Shown: positions 51,683 through 61,268, counted from the first letter of the stretch. The stretch: DNA of 64,000 nt from JACVRW01 sp963734365 (GCA_963734365.1 CAVTGV010000002.1:434001-498000); one strand, 5' to 3'. The notes: generated from the letters alone by a model not told the origin. A program made the numbers and translations.

Positions 51683-52851
51683 CGTCCCCTTTCACCATCG
51701 AGGCTCGCGACGGCTCGGCCCGCGCGGGACTCGTCCACACCGCGCATGGCGACGTGCGCACCCCGGCCTTCGTACCGCTGGCCTCGACCGCCACGGTCAA
51801 GTCCCTTCACGCGTCCGAGGTGGCCGCGCTCGGCTACGACATGGTGCTGGGCAACACCTTTCACCTGTTCATCCAGCCCGAGCCCGAGCTCATCGAGGAG
51901 ATGGGTGGGCTGCACGAGTTCATGGGCTGGCGGCGAGCGATCATCACCGACTCGGGCGGCTACCAGGTGTTCTCGATGGGACACGGCTCGGTGGCCGAGG
52001 AGATCAAGCGGCGTCGCGACCGGCACACCTCGATGGTGATCTCGATCGAGGAGGAGGGCGTGCGCTTCCGCTCCTACCTCGACGGCCGGGAGCGCTTCAT
52101 GGGCCCGGAGACCTCCATGGAGGTCCAGGCCAAGCTCGGCTCCGACATCGCGCTCGCCTTCGACGAATGCACTCCCTTCCACGTGGAGCGCGACTACACC
52201 GCGCGGTCCATGGAGCGCACCCACCGCTGGCTCGATCGCTGCGTGGCCTGGTGCGCCGAGCACGCCCCCGCCGGGCAGCTCATCTACGGGATCGTCCAGG
52301 GCGGCGTCTACGAGGACCTGCGCGCCGAGTCGACCGCTTACGTGGCCGGTTCGGGCGTGGCCGGGATCGCGATCGGCGGCTCGCTCGGCCAGGAGAAGGA
52401 GCAGATGCGCGAGGTGGTGGGCTGGTCGCTCGCGGCGCTGCCCGAGGCGCCGCCGCGACACCTGCTGGGGATCGGCGACGTGGATGACCTGGTCCACGCC
52501 GTGGCCGCCGGAATCGACACGTTCGACTGCGCCACCCCCACGCGGCTCGCTCGCCACGGCACCGCCCTCGTCTCCCACCCCGAGCAGCGCTGGCGGCTCG
52601 ACCTGACCAAGGGCCGGCACCGCGCAAGCCGCGAGCCCATCGATGAAGGCTGCCCGTGCCCGGCCTGCCGCGAGCACACGCGCGGCTATCTGCACTACCT
52701 GCTGCGCGCCGACGAGCTCACCGGCAAGCGGCTCGTGACCCTGCACAACTTGACCTACATGCAACGGCTGATGGCGGGGATGCGCGAGGCGATCCTCGAC
52801 GGCCGCCTTGCCGAACACGGGCGCGCTGTGCTCGCCGGCGAGCGCCCGTAA
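51679..52851 (+). CDS. tgt: tRNA-guanine transglycosylase
   Basis: 390 aa from TTG 51679 (TTGA overlap with gpmI). Catalytic regions: TDSGGYQVFSMG, AFDECTPFHV, GIVQGGVYEDLR with substrate-binding GGSLGQEKEQM, and the nucleophile aspartate in GIDTFDCATPTRLARHG. The zinc site CPCPACREHTRGYLHYLLR ends with LHNL. It exchanges guanine-34 for preQ1 in queuosine-type tRNAs. No queuosine biosynthesis genes are in the window. It shares the glycolytic operon's transcription. Confidence 0.96.
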   Translation: MTSPFTIEARDGSARAGLVHTAHGDVRTPAFVPLASTATVKSLHASEVAALGYDMVLGNTFHLFIQPEPELIEEMGGLHEFMGWRRAIITDSGGYQVFSMGHGSVAEEIKRRRDRHTSMVISIEEEGVRFRSYLDGRERFMGPETSMEVQAKLGSDIALAFDECTPFHVERDYTARSMERTHRWLDRCVAWCAEHAPAGQLIYGIVQGGVYEDLRAESTAYVAGSGVAGIAIGGSLGQEKEQMREVVGWSLAALPEAPPRHLLGIGDVDDLVHAVAAGIDTFDCATPTRLARHGTALVSHPEQRWRLDLTKGRHRASREPIDEGCPCPACREHTRGYLHYLLRADELTGKRLVTLHNLTYMQRLMAGMREAILDGRLAEHGRAVLAGERP

Positions 52852-52863
52852 GCTCCACGCCCC

Positions 52864-54888
52864 ATGCGCGTGGTCAGCGATCTGCCCCGCCCCGTGCGCA
52901 CCCTCGAGCACGTGTGGATCCCGCTCTCCGACGGGTCACGGCTGGGTGCCCGGATCTGGCTGCCCGAGGACGCCGAGGACCATCCGGTGCCGGCCGTGGT
53001 CGACTACATCCCCTACCGCAAGGGCGACGGCACTGCGCCGCGCGACGCCTCGCGCTTTGCCTACCTGGCCGGCCACGGCTACGCCGGGGTGCGGGTGGAC
53101 ATTCGCGGCAGCGGCGAGTCGGACGGCCTGCTCACCGACGAGTACCTGCCCCAGGAGCAGCAGGACGGAGTGGAGGTGCTCCGCTGGCTCGGCGAGCAGA
53201 GCTGGTGCACCGGGGCCTGCGGGATGATCGGGATCTCGTGGGGAGGATTCAGCGGGCTCCAGGTGGCGGCATTGCGCCCGCCGGAGCTCAAGGCCGTGAT
53301 CACGCTCTGCTCCACCGACGACCGCTACGCCGACGACGTGCACTACCGCGGCGGCGCGGTGCTGGCGCTGGAGATGCTCTCCTGGGGCACCTCGATGCTC
53401 TCCTTCAACGCCATGGCGCCGGACCCGGAGATCTACGGCGACGGCTGGCGCGACGCCTGGCTCGAGCGCATCGACGGGGTGGAGCCGTACGTCCACACCT
53501 GGATGGAGCATCAGCGCCGCGACTCGTATTGGCAGCAGGGCTCGGTGTGCGAGGACCCGGCCGCGATCGAGTGCGCCGTGTATGCGGTCGGTGGTTGGGT
53601 CGACGGCTACTCCGACGCCGTGCTGCGCCTGGTCGAGTCGCTTCACGCGCCCTGCCACGGCCTGCTCGGACCCTGGTCGCACTCGTTCCCCGACGAGTCC
53701 GAGCCGGGCCCGTCGATCGGGTTCATGCAGGAGTGTCTGCGCTGGTGGGACCGGTGGCTGAAGGAAGAGGAAACCGGCGTGATGGACGAGCCGCGGCTGC
53801 GTGCATGGATGCAGGAGCCGGTGGCCCCGGCCGCGCGCCACCGCGAGCGGCCGGGCCGCTGGGTCGCGGAGGCCGAGTGGCCCTCTGCCCGCATCGAGGA
53901 GCGGCGGCTGTGGCTGGGGGACGAGCGGCTGCTCAGCGCTCCCGATGAGCCCGGCCGCAGCCTCAGCATCGCCACGGACCTGCTGTGCGGGCTCGATGGC
54001 GGCGTGTGGTGTGGGGACGGCAACCCGGCCGACGCCGCGCCCGACCAGCGCGCCGAGGACGGGCGCTCCCTGTGCTTCACGTCGGAGCCGCTCGGCGAGC
54101 GGATCGAGCTGCTCGGCCACGCCCGGGCGGAGCTCGAGCTGGAGAGCGACCGGCCGGTGGCGCAGCTCTGCGCCCGGTTCTGTCACGTGGCGCCCGACGG
54201 GGTGTCCACCCTGATCACCCGTGGGGTGCTCAACCTCACCCACCGCGACTCGCACGAGCACCCGGAGGCGCTCGAGCCGGGGCGCCGCTACCCGGTCACC
54301 GTCGAGCTCGATGCGATAGCCGAGGCGGTCCCCGCCGGCCACCGGCTGCGCCTGGCGCTCTCGCCCTCGTACTGGCCCTGGCTGTGGCCGGCCCCGGAGC
54401 CGGTCACGCTCACGGTGGCCACCTCCGCCAGCAGCCTCGTGCTGCCGGTGCGGCCGCCGTCTGAGGACGACGCCCGTCTGACCCCCTTCGAGGAGCCGGA
54501 GGGCGCGGCTGGGCTGAAGACCGAGACGATCGATCCCGATCCGGGCGGCCGCACGCTGCGCCGCGATTACGTGAGCGGCCGCACCGAGCTCACCTTCGAC
54601 TGGGACCAGGGTGGGCGCTACCGCCTGCCCGATTCAGGGATCGTGACCGGCTACTGGGCCTCCACCACCTACTCGATCGTCCCTGGAGACCCGCTCTCCG
54701 CGCGCGTTACCTGCCGCTGCGCCGGCGAGTTCGGGCGCGACGGCCTCACGACCCGGGCGGAGATCGAGAGCGTGATGAAGGCGGACGCTGAGAGCTTCCG
54801 GATCCAGACGCAGCTGAAGGCCCTCGAGAACGGGGACCCGGTGCGCGAGCGCAGCTGGGACTTCACGACTCCACGGGAGCTCGGATGA
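52864..54888 (+). CDS. CocE/NonD-family serine hydrolase (X-prolyl dipeptidyl aminopeptidase type)
   Basis: 674 aa. The N-terminal alpha/beta-hydrolase domain starts EHVWIPLSDGSRLGARIWLP and has VRVDIRGSGESDG; the nucleophile serine is in MIGISWGGFSG. The helical cap contains the typical VGGWVDGYSDAVL with the catalytic-triad aspartate area, and GPWSHSFPDES supplies the histidine. The C-terminal jelly-roll (LGHARAELELESDRPVAQL and VELDAIAEAVPAGHRLRL) completes the CocE layout. The family cleaves esters or N-terminal Xaa-Pro dipeptides. No signal peptide is seen, so it is probably cytoplasmic. ATGA overlap with the next gene. Confidence 0.92.
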   Translation: MRVVSDLPRPVRTLEHVWIPLSDGSRLGARIWLPEDAEDHPVPAVVDYIPYRKGDGTAPRDASRFAYLAGHGYAGVRVDIRGSGESDGLLTDEYLPQEQQDGVEVLRWLGEQSWCTGACGMIGISWGGFSGLQVAALRPPELKAVITLCSTDDRYADDVHYRGGAVLALEMLSWGTSMLSFNAMAPDPEIYGDGWRDAWLERIDGVEPYVHTWMEHQRRDSYWQQGSVCEDPAAIECAVYAVGGWVDGYSDAVLRLVESLHAPCHGLLGPWSHSFPDESEPGPSIGFMQECLRWWDRWLKEEETGVMDEPRLRAWMQEPVAPAARHRERPGRWVAEAEWPSARIEERRLWLGDERLLSAPDEPGRSLSIATDLLCGLDGGVWCGDGNPADAAPDQRAEDGRSLCFTSEPLGERIELLGHARAELELESDRPVAQLCARFCHVAPDGVSTLITRGVLNLTHRDSHEHPEALEPGRRYPVTVELDAIAEAVPAGHRLRLALSPSYWPWLWPAPEPVTLTVATSASSLVLPVRPPSEDDARLTPFEEPEGAAGLKTETIDPDPGGRTLRRDYVSGRTELTFDWDQGGRYRLPDSGIVTGYWASTTYSIVPGDPLSARVTCRCAGEFGRDGLTTRAEIESVMKADAESFRIQTQLKALENGDPVRERSWDFTTPRELG

Positions 54889-56069
54889 GCGTGACGGCCA
54901 TGCCCTTCTGGCTCGACGAGCCCTATCAGTCTCGGCCCGCACTGGAGGGCCGAGCGAAGGCCGAGGTGTGCGTGATCGGAGCAGGCGTGGCCGGGCTGTC
55001 ATGCGCGCGCCGCCTGGCCGGTCACGGCCTGGACACGGTGGTGCTCGAGCGCCGCACCGCGGCCGGGGGCGCCAGCGGCCGCAACGGCGGCTTCATGCTC
55101 GCCGGGCCGGCGGCGTTCTACCCGGACGCTCGCGAGAAGTACGGCACCGACCGTGCCCGCCTCATCTACGCCCGCACCCTGGAGACCCAGGCGGAGATGT
55201 ACACGCTGGCCGAGCGTCTTGGGGTGGGCGACTCCATGCGCCGAGTCGGCCTACTCCGCGTGAGCGCGTCGGAGGAAGAGGCCGAGCACGTTCGCCGCCA
55301 CGCTCAGGCCTTGGGCGAGGACGGCTTTCCTGCCGAGCTCGTGGAGCACGATTCTCTTCCGGCCGCCGTCGGCCGCTACGCGTACAACGGCGTGCTCACC
55401 GACCACGACGGCGCCCTGCACCCCGGCCGCTGGATCCGGGCTCTGGCCCGCGACGCCGAAACCGCCGGGGTCCGCATCCACGAGGACACGCCGGTCGACC
55501 TTCCGGTGCGCGCCCCTTCGGAGGGCGAGCTCGTCACGCCGGCCGGCACGCTCACCGCCCGTCACGTGGTGGTCACCGCCGACGGCTATCTGCCCGCGCT
55601 GGTTCCCGAGTTCGCCGGCCGGGTGCGCTCGCGCCGGCTGCACATGGTGGCCACGGCGCCGCTGGCCGAGCGGCTGATCGAGCCGATGGTCTACTCGCGC
55701 TGGGGCTACGAGTACCTGCAGCAGCGCCCCGACGGTCGCGTGCTGGCCGGCGGCTTCGGCGATCTGGACGGGGCCGACTCCTACACAGACAGCGACTCGG
55801 GCAACCCCGCCATCTGGTCCCGCATCGAGCAGTTCCTGCGCGACGACCTCGGCCTCGAGGCCGCCACCACCCACCACTGGGCGGGCCTGGTGGGCTACAG
55901 CGACGACGGCCTCCCGTACGTCGGCGAGGCGCCGGAGCGTCCCGGACTGTGGGTGGCGGGCGGCTACTCGGGCCACGGCAACGTGCCCGGCTTCCTGTCG
56001 GGAGCAGAGCTGGCCGACCGGATCGCCGGCGTGGCGACCGAGCCGCCGCTGTTCCCTTCCGACCGCTGA
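54885..56069 (+). CDS. FAD-dependent amine/amino acid oxidoreductase (DAO family)
   Basis: 394 aa. The FAD-binding dinucleotide motif is VCVIGAGVAGLSCARRLA, followed by VLERRTAAGGASGRNGGFM, a pattern of DadA/PuuB/glycine oxidase-like enzymes. The C-terminal FAD contact is WVAGGYSGHGNVPGF. It should oxidise an amine or amino acid with oxygen or another acceptor. No partner subunit is nearby. It is co-transcribed with the CocE-type hydrolase upstream; gamma-glutamylputrescine oxidase-like is one option, substrate unknown. Confidence 0.88.
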   Translation: MSVTAMPFWLDEPYQSRPALEGRAKAEVCVIGAGVAGLSCARRLAGHGLDTVVLERRTAAGGASGRNGGFMLAGPAAFYPDAREKYGTDRARLIYARTLETQAEMYTLAERLGVGDSMRRVGLLRVSASEEEAEHVRRHAQALGEDGFPAELVEHDSLPAAVGRYAYNGVLTDHDGALHPGRWIRALARDAETAGVRIHEDTPVDLPVRAPSEGELVTPAGTLTARHVVVTADGYLPALVPEFAGRVRSRRLHMVATAPLAERLIEPMVYSRWGYEYLQQRPDGRVLAGGFGDLDGADSYTDSDSGNPAIWSRIEQFLRDDLGLEAATTHHWAGLVGYSDDGLPYVGEAPERPGLWVAGGYSGHGNVPGFLSGAELADRIAGVATEPPLFPSDR

Positions 56070-56313
56070 GAAGCCCGACCGCGGGGGCCGTGACGCCCGC
56101 CGGGCCGCCGGGCCGGGCTGCCCCGAGCCCGCTCGGGCAGGCCCCGCTCGGTGAGAACGTAATTGCGGCGGTGAGAGCGCCGCAAATACGGCTTCACTTG
56201 CCGGGCGGGCCCGGCCGCGGCCCGCGCCGGACACCGGGCGCAGCCGCCCAACCCCCTCACCGCCGCCGTGCGCCCGCCCCCGGCACAGACGGGGACGGAG
56301 ACCACGCGCCCGC
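56070..56313. terminator. Convergent intergenic region with two strong hairpins
   Basis: This gap lies between two convergent genes and contains no gene. It holds two inverted repeats. The first is GGGCTGCCCCGAG (56115-56127), loop CCCG, CTCGGGCAGGCCC (56132-56144), a 13-bp stem with two mismatches and one G-T pair. The second is TTGCGGCG (56162-56169), 7-base loop, CGCCGCAA (56177-56184), a perfect 8-bp stem. Neither has a U-run, as is common in GC-rich actinobacteria. They probably act as a two-way terminator. Confidence 0.55.
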
Positions 56314-57525
56314 CTAGCGCGTGTTCTGCTGAATGAAGTCCCGCAGCTCCTGGATCTGCTGCTCCACGTTATTGGCATCCGGCGCCTGGGCGCCGCTGCC
56401 GCCGCCGGTGGAGCTAAGCGCGATCACCACCACCACCACGGCGACCAGCACCGCGAGCAGCGCCAGGAAGATCCCCCAGCGGCGACGGGTCGCCGCGCGG
56501 CGCAGCTCGCGGGGGTCGCGCTCGGCGCGGGCCGGAGCGCGTGCGGGCGCGGGCGCGGGCTCGCGGGGGGCGACCGGCGTGGGCGGCACCACCCGTGTGC
56601 TCGACAGCGCCCGCGTGGCCGCCGTGGCGTCGAGCGCGCGGGTGGGATCGAGGTCGCTGTCGCCGATCGCCAGCCGGCGGGTGATCTCGGTGGTCTCCCC
56701 GTGCAGCCCGGCCTCGAGCGCCTTGGCCATGTCCAGGGCCGACGGGTAGCGCGCGCCCGGGTCGGGGTCGAGCGACACGCGCACCGCCAGGTCGAGCGCG
56801 TGCGGCACCTCGGGCCGGTAGTCGGACAGCGGCCGCACCGGGTCCTGCTGCTGCTTGAGCGCCAGCTCGGTGAGCGAGGCGTACTCATGCGGCAGCCGCC
56901 CGGCCAGGAACTGGTACGCGCACACCCCGAGGGAGTAGATGTCGGACGCCGGGCCGGCCTCGTCGCCGCGGGCCTGCTCGGGCGACAGGTATGCAGCCGT
57001 GCCGAGGATCGAGCCCACCTGCGTGATGCGAGTCTGCTCGGCGGCCTTGGCGATCCCGAAGTCGGCCAGCTTCGTCAGGAAGGAATCCTGGGTCACCAGC
57101 AGGTTGCCGGGCTTCACGTCGCGGTGGATCACCCCGGCACGGTGGGCGTAGTCGAGGCCGTGACAGGCGTCGCGCACCACCTGCACCGTGTCGCCGATGT
57201 CGAGCTCCTTCTGCTCGCGAAGGAGGTTGGCGCACGAGGGGCCGTCCACGTACTCCATGACGATGTAGTGGCGCTGGCTCTCGGGATCCTGGCCGGAGTC
57301 GAACACCTGGACGATGTTCGGGTGCTGCAGGCGGGCGGCGGACAGGGCCTCGCGACGGAAGCGGGCCACGAAGGCGTCGTCGTCGGCCAGGTGCTCGGCC
57401 AGCAGCTTGACGGCCACCGGCCGCTCGAGGACGGTGTCGTTCGCCTTGAAGACGGTCGACATGCCGCCCGCGCCGAGACGGCTCTCGATCACGTAGCGGT
57501 GGGCGACCTCGGTGGGAGGGCTCAT
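56314..57525 (-). CDS. Membrane Ser/Thr protein kinase
   Basis: 403 aa. Kinase domain residues about 10-270: Gly-rich loop RLGAGGMSTVFKA, ATP lysine K40 in VAVKLL, catalytic HRDVKPGNLL (D136), DFG at 155-157, and LSPEQARG activation segment end. A Pro/Ala/Arg-rich linker (about 300-345) leads to one transmembrane helix (GIFLALLAVLVAVVVVVIAL, about 350-370). After it comes a short extracellular tail of about 35 residues with a helical end (NNVEQQIQELRDFIQQNTR) and no PASTA repeats. It overlaps the downstream lipoprotein gene (ATGA), so the two probably work together in signalling. Confidence 0.95.
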   Translation of the reverse strand: MSPPTEVAHRYVIESRLGAGGMSTVFKANDTVLERPVAVKLLAEHLADDDAFVARFRREALSAARLQHPNIVQVFDSGQDPESQRHYIVMEYVDGPSCANLLREQKELDIGDTVQVVRDACHGLDYAHRAGVIHRDVKPGNLLVTQDSFLTKLADFGIAKAAEQTRITQVGSILGTAAYLSPEQARGDEAGPASDIYSLGVCAYQFLAGRLPHEYASLTELALKQQQDPVRPLSDYRPEVPHALDLAVRVSLDPDPGARYPSALDMAKALEAGLHGETTEITRRLAIGDSDLDPTRALDATAATRALSSTRVVPPTPVAPREPAPAPARAPARAERDPRELRRAATRRRWGIFLALLAVLVAVVVVVIALSSTGGGSGAQAPDANNVEQQIQELRDFIQQNTR

Positions 57526-58082
57526 CCCTCGTCTCCCTGGGGGGCGAGGATCCCGCCGCCCTGGTCGGTCGTCCCATCGCCCGTGCTAGGGGGCTCCTCC
57601 TCTGGCGTGGTCGGCGTGGTCGGCGTAGTTGGCTCCGTCGGCACGGTGTCGGGGTTCGTCGGGACGGTCTCGGTCGTGGTCGTTTCCGTCTCGGTGTCCG
57701 TCGTCGGGGGCTCCACCGGAGTGGTGTTGGTGTCGGTGTCTGTCTCGTCCTCGAGCTCGGCGCAGCGCTCGTCCACGAGCTCGAACAGCCGGTCGAAGCC
57801 CTGCTGCAGGGCGTCGCGCACGTCCTGGTCCACGTCGCCCGGCAGGCCGTCGATGGCGTCCTGAATCGGCTTTGTGTTGGGATCCGTAGCCGAGTCACTC
57901 ACGTCACGGCAGGCACCAACGCTCCCGTTGGCGATGCGATCGGCCACCGAATTCAGCTCGCCCTGGAGGACGGTCGCCGAGTCGGCGGGAATCGGCTCCC
58001 CCTCCTCATCCGAGCCGCAGCCGGCGGCCACCAGGCAGCCGCCGAGCAGGGCGAGGAGGGCTATGTGCTTGACGGGTCTCAA
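57522..58082 (-). CDS. Predicted lipoprotein with acidic Thr/Pro-rich tail
   Basis: 186 aa. From TTG 58082 the N-terminus is a lipoprotein signal, IALLALLGGCLVAAGC, with Cys at about residue 21. The next ~90 residues form a helical domain (LQGELNSVADRIANGS, QDVRDALQQGFDRLFEL) with three cysteines outside the lipobox. The last ~75 residues are Thr/Pro/Glu repeats such as TDTETETTTTETVPTN. Function not recognised. The TTG overlaps the stop of the phosphoesterase gene and its end overlaps the kinase start, so it lies inside a three-gene operon. It may be a kinase substrate or sensor partner. An ATG alternative would lose the signal. Confidence 0.75.
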   Translation of the reverse strand: MRPVKHIALLALLGGCLVAAGCGSDEEGEPIPADSATVLQGELNSVADRIANGSVGACRDVSDSATDPNTKPIQDAIDGLPGDVDQDVRDALQQGFDRLFELVDERCAELEDETDTDTNTTPVEPPTTDTETETTTTETVPTNPDTVPTEPTTPTTPTTPEEEPPSTGDGTTDQGGGILAPQGDEG

Positions 58083-58810
58083 TGTCCTAGGTGGAGCCGG
58101 CTGGCCAGGTCCTGGGGGAGTCCGGCCCTTTCGATGGCGGCCGCGGCCTCTTCGATCGGGTACTCGACCCGGCGCCATGTCGCGGTCCACCCCTCTCTGT
58201 CTAGCAGGAGCCACGCGGCCCGCGGGTCACCATCCCGCGGCTGGCCCACGCTTCCGGGGTTCAGGAGCCACTCGCCCTCGGCGGCACTCGCCTTCTCCCC
58301 GGCCCCGGCCTGCCCGCCTTCGAGCTCGCCGTCCGTGTCGCGCCGGAACCAGAGCGCCAGGTGGGAATGGCCCACCACGGCCACCCTGGCGTTCATCGCG
58401 TCCATGCACTCCTCAGCCTGCCAGTCCGAGAGCACGTACTCCCAGATCGGGTCGCGGGGGCTGGCGTGGTAGAGGGCGGGCTCGAGCTCCGGGTCGCTGG
58501 GGGGCCGCCCGCGCAGGAAGTCGAGCGTCTCGGCCGAGATGTTCTCGCGCGTCCAGAGCGCGGCCTCGGCGGCGTGCTCGGAGAAGTCGGCGATCGAGAT
58601 CTCTTCGGTGACCACGAGGTCATGGTTGCCTGCGAGGCAGACGTCGCAGTGCTCGCGAGCCAGCGCGACGCAGGCATCTGGCTGCGCGCCGTAGCCCACC
58701 AGGTCGCCCAGGCACCAGATCGCGTCGACACCCTCGTCCCGGACATCGGCGAGCACCGCCTCGAAGGCGGGCAGGTTGCCGTGCACGTCCGAAAGAAGAG
58801 CAATACGCAT
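58079..58810 (-). CDS. Metallophosphoesterase (YfcE/MJ0936-like)
   Basis: 243 aa. Binuclear metal motifs of calcineurin-like phosphoesterases: ALLSDVHGNLPAFE (D8, H10), WCLGDLVGYG, LAGNHDLVV and VVGHSHLALW, closing with LLNPGSVGQPRDGD. The family hydrolyses phosphodiesters, including cyclic nucleotides. It is the first gene of a minus-strand operon with the lipoprotein and the kinase, and is divergent from the M48 peptidase with 25 bp between the starts. Confidence 0.92.
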   Translation of the reverse strand: MRIALLSDVHGNLPAFEAVLADVRDEGVDAIWCLGDLVGYGAQPDACVALAREHCDVCLAGNHDLVVTEEISIADFSEHAAEAALWTRENISAETLDFLRGRPPSDPELEPALYHASPRDPIWEYVLSDWQAEECMDAMNARVAVVGHSHLALWFRRDTDGELEGGQAGAGEKASAAEGEWLLNPGSVGQPRDGDPRAAWLLLDREGWTATWRRVEYPIEEAAAAIERAGLPQDLASRLHLGH

Positions 58811-58835
58811 TGGGAGCCTTCTACGATGTGGCGGG

Positions 58836-60068
58836 ATGGGGCGTTTGCGGCTGCCGCTGGCGATCCTGGTGGCGGTGGCCGCCGCCGGTGCTGCCACATT
58901 CCTGCTTCGACCGCGCAGCGGCATGATCGACCCCGCGCCGGTCGACGTCCAAGCGTACTTCACGGCCTTTCAGCTCGATCGAGCCGAGGATTTCCGCAGC
59001 CTCCAGCGCGTGCTGGGGCTCGGAGGGCTCGTGATGAGCACCGGCGCGCTCGTTCTGCTGGCCTGGCGCCCACCGCGCGCCCTGTTCGAGCGCCTCGGGC
59101 GGCGGCCCCTGCTCGGCGCCGCGGCCACCGGAGCGGGGATATCCCTGCTGCTCGTGGTGGTGGGGCTCCCGCTCTCCGTCTGGCGCCGCGAGCGCGCTAT
59201 CGACGTGGGGCTGGCCACGCAGTCCTGGCCCGACTGGGCGTCGGACCTGCTGCTGTCGGCGGCCATAAACGCCGCCTTCGCTGCGGTGGGCGGCCTGCTC
59301 GCGCTCGCGCTGGTGCGCCGCTTCCGCCGCAACTGGTGGGCGCCGGCGGCCGTGATCGTGGTGGCCTTCGGGGTGTTCACGATCTGGCTCTATCCGGTCC
59401 TGGTCGACCCTCTCTTCAACGACTTCAAGAAGCTGCCACCGGGCCCGGTGCGCCAGGACGTGCTGCAGCTCGCCCGCAAGGCGGGAGTGGACGTGGGGGA
59501 GGTCTACCGAGTCGACGCGAGCCGCCGGACCACGGCGGCCAACGCCTACGTGGGCGGCCTCGGCCACAGCAAGCGAGTGGTGCTCTACGACAACCTGCTC
59601 AGCTCGTTCCCGCGCGATCAGGTGCGCCTGGTGGTGGCGCATGAGCTCGGCCACCAGAAGCACAACGACCTCCCGCGCGGGCTGCTCTGGCTGGCCATCG
59701 TGGCGCCCGCCGGCACGCTGCTGGCCCAACGGCTGGCCGAGCGCTTCGCCCGCCGCTTCGGAATGGAGGACCCGGACGTCAAGCCGGGGCCCGTGGTGAT
59801 TCCCGCCGTGGCGCTCGCCGTGTCCCTGGTGGCCCTCGGGCTCGGCTGCGCGTCGAACGTGCTCTCGCGCCAGGTCGAGGGCCGCGCGGACGTGTTCGCT
59901 CTCAACCTCACCCGGGATCCGGCCTCGTTCGTCCAGTTCGAACGGCGCCTCGCCCTGCGCAACATCACCGATCCGGACCCGCCGCAGCTGTTTCACCTGC
60001 TGTTCGACACCCATCCCACCATCAGCGAGCGCATCGGCTACGGCGAGGCGTGGAAGAAGCGCGAGTAG
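58836..60068 (+). CDS. M48-family membrane metallopeptidase (Ste24-like)
   Basis: 410 aa. About six transmembrane helices surround a zinc protease domain with HELGH in LVVAHELGHQKHND (near residue 270) and the third ligand in EGRADVFALNLT. Before it is the substrate region YRVDASRRTTAANAYVGGLG, typical of CAAX prenyl protease homologues in bacteria. ATG 58836 is chosen because it starts the first hydrophobic segment (LPLAILVAVAAAGAATFLL). Likely acts in membrane protein quality control. Confidence 0.92.
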   Translation: MGRLRLPLAILVAVAAAGAATFLLRPRSGMIDPAPVDVQAYFTAFQLDRAEDFRSLQRVLGLGGLVMSTGALVLLAWRPPRALFERLGRRPLLGAAATGAGISLLLVVVGLPLSVWRRERAIDVGLATQSWPDWASDLLLSAAINAAFAAVGGLLALALVRRFRRNWWAPAAVIVVAFGVFTIWLYPVLVDPLFNDFKKLPPGPVRQDVLQLARKAGVDVGEVYRVDASRRTTAANAYVGGLGHSKRVVLYDNLLSSFPRDQVRLVVAHELGHQKHNDLPRGLLWLAIVAPAGTLLAQRLAERFARRFGMEDPDVKPGPVVIPAVALAVSLVALGLGCASNVLSRQVEGRADVFALNLTRDPASFVQFERRLALRNITDPDPPQLFHLLFDTHPTISERIGYGEAWKKRE

Positions 60069-60080
60069 GCTGCCCCGCCC

Positions 60081-61268
60081 GTGAGCCGGCGTGAACTGAT
60101 CGAGCGAGTCGTCACCGAGCTCGCCTCGTACGAGCGACCCTCGGCCTCCGACGGCGAGCGACGCGCCGCCGAGTGGCTGGCCGGGGAGCTGCGCGAGGCG
60201 GGCTGCCGCGACGTCCGCGTCGAGGAGGAGCGGGCTCACGGCGGCTACTGGTGGCCGCTCGGTCTACTGAACGCCGGAGCCGCCCTCGCTGCCCTCGTGG
60301 GTGGGCGGCGCGGCGCCGCCCTGGCCGGCACCGTGGCGGCGGCCGCCGTTTACGACGACGTGAGCGGCGGCCGGCTCTGGTTTCGCCGTCGTGCTCTCCC
60401 GCACCGCCCCACCTACAACGTGGTGGCCGAGGCGGGCGACCCCGACGCCGAGCGCACGATCGTCTTCGTGGCCCATCACGATGCCGCCCACAGCGGGCTG
60501 ATCTTCCATCCCGCGCTGCCGCGAACGGCGATGGAGCACATGCCCAGGCTGCACGCGAAGGCCGACCAGAGCGTGCCGATCCTGTTCGGTGTCTTTCTCG
60601 GCCCGCTCCTGCTGGCCCTCTGGGGCTTGCTCGGCCTGCGCCTGCTGCGTGCCGCCGGCCTGTTCTTCTCCGTGGGAGCCGGTGCCGTGATGGCGAACAT
60701 CGGCACCAGCCGCGTGGTGCCGGGGGCCAACGACAACCTGAGCGCGGTGGCCACCGTCGTCGCGCTGGCTCATCACCTACGCCAACACCGACCCCGCGGC
60801 GTGCGAGTGCTCCTTCTCTCGACTGGCTCGGAGGAATCCTTCATGGAGGGCATGCAGGCGTTCGGCCGCCGCCACTTCGCGGACCTCGACCGCACCAGCA
60901 CCGAGTTCGTCTGCCTCGAGTGCGTGGGCTCCCCGGAGCTCTGCGTGGTGGAGGGGGAGGGGATGCTCAAGATGCGCTGGTACACGGACGGCTCCCGCGA
61001 GCGGCTGGCCCGCGCGGGCGCGGACGCCGGGGTGCCCCTGCGGCGCGGCCTGCGAACCGTGGCGGCCACCGACGGGCTCATCTCATTGCGTGCCGGCTAC
61101 CCCACCTGCACTCTCGGCGCGGTGGACCACACGAAGTTCCCCTCCAACTACCACTGGCCCACGGACACGCCCGAGAACCTCAACTGGTCGAGCATCGAGG
61201 ATGCCATCGCGGTGTGCGAGGAGTACGTGCGCGGCCGCGAGCTGCCGCCCGCGGCGGGTCCGGCCTAG
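60081..61268 (+). CDS. M28-family peptidase with membrane segments
   Basis: 395 aa. Zinc ligands of the aminopeptidase M28 fold: FVAHHDAAHSG, VPGANDNLSAVA, STGSEESFMEG and GAVDHTKFPSNYHWPTDTP. Two hydrophobic stretches (LGLLNAGAALAALVGGRRG and LGPLLLALWGLLGLRLLRAAG) interrupt the domain and suggest a membrane-associated form. It starts 12 bp after the M48 gene and overlaps the convergent DUF3467 gene by 4 bp. Cleaves N-terminal residues from an unknown target. Confidence 0.85.
   Translation: MSRRELIERVVTELASYERPSASDGERRAAEWLAGELREAGCRDVRVEEERAHGGYWWPLGLLNAGAALAALVGGRRGAALAGTVAAAAVYDDVSGGRLWFRRRALPHRPTYNVVAEAGDPDAERTIVFVAHHDAAHSGLIFHPALPRTAMEHMPRLHAKADQSVPILFGVFLGPLLLALWGLLGLRLLRAAGLFFSVGAGAVMANIGTSRVVPGANDNLSAVATVVALAHHLRQHRPRGVRVLLLSTGSEESFMEGMQAFGRRHFADLDRTSTEFVCLECVGSPELCVVEGEGMLKMRWYTDGSRERLARAGADAGVPLRRGLRTVAATDGLISLRAGYPTCTLGAVDHTKFPSNYHWPTDTPENLNWSSIEDAIAVCEEYVRGRELPPAAGPA

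Noticed and set aside
56101..56190. Hairpins as a small RNA or riboswitch
   Set aside because: They lie between convergent genes with no promoter or conserved motif, so a two-way terminator is simpler.
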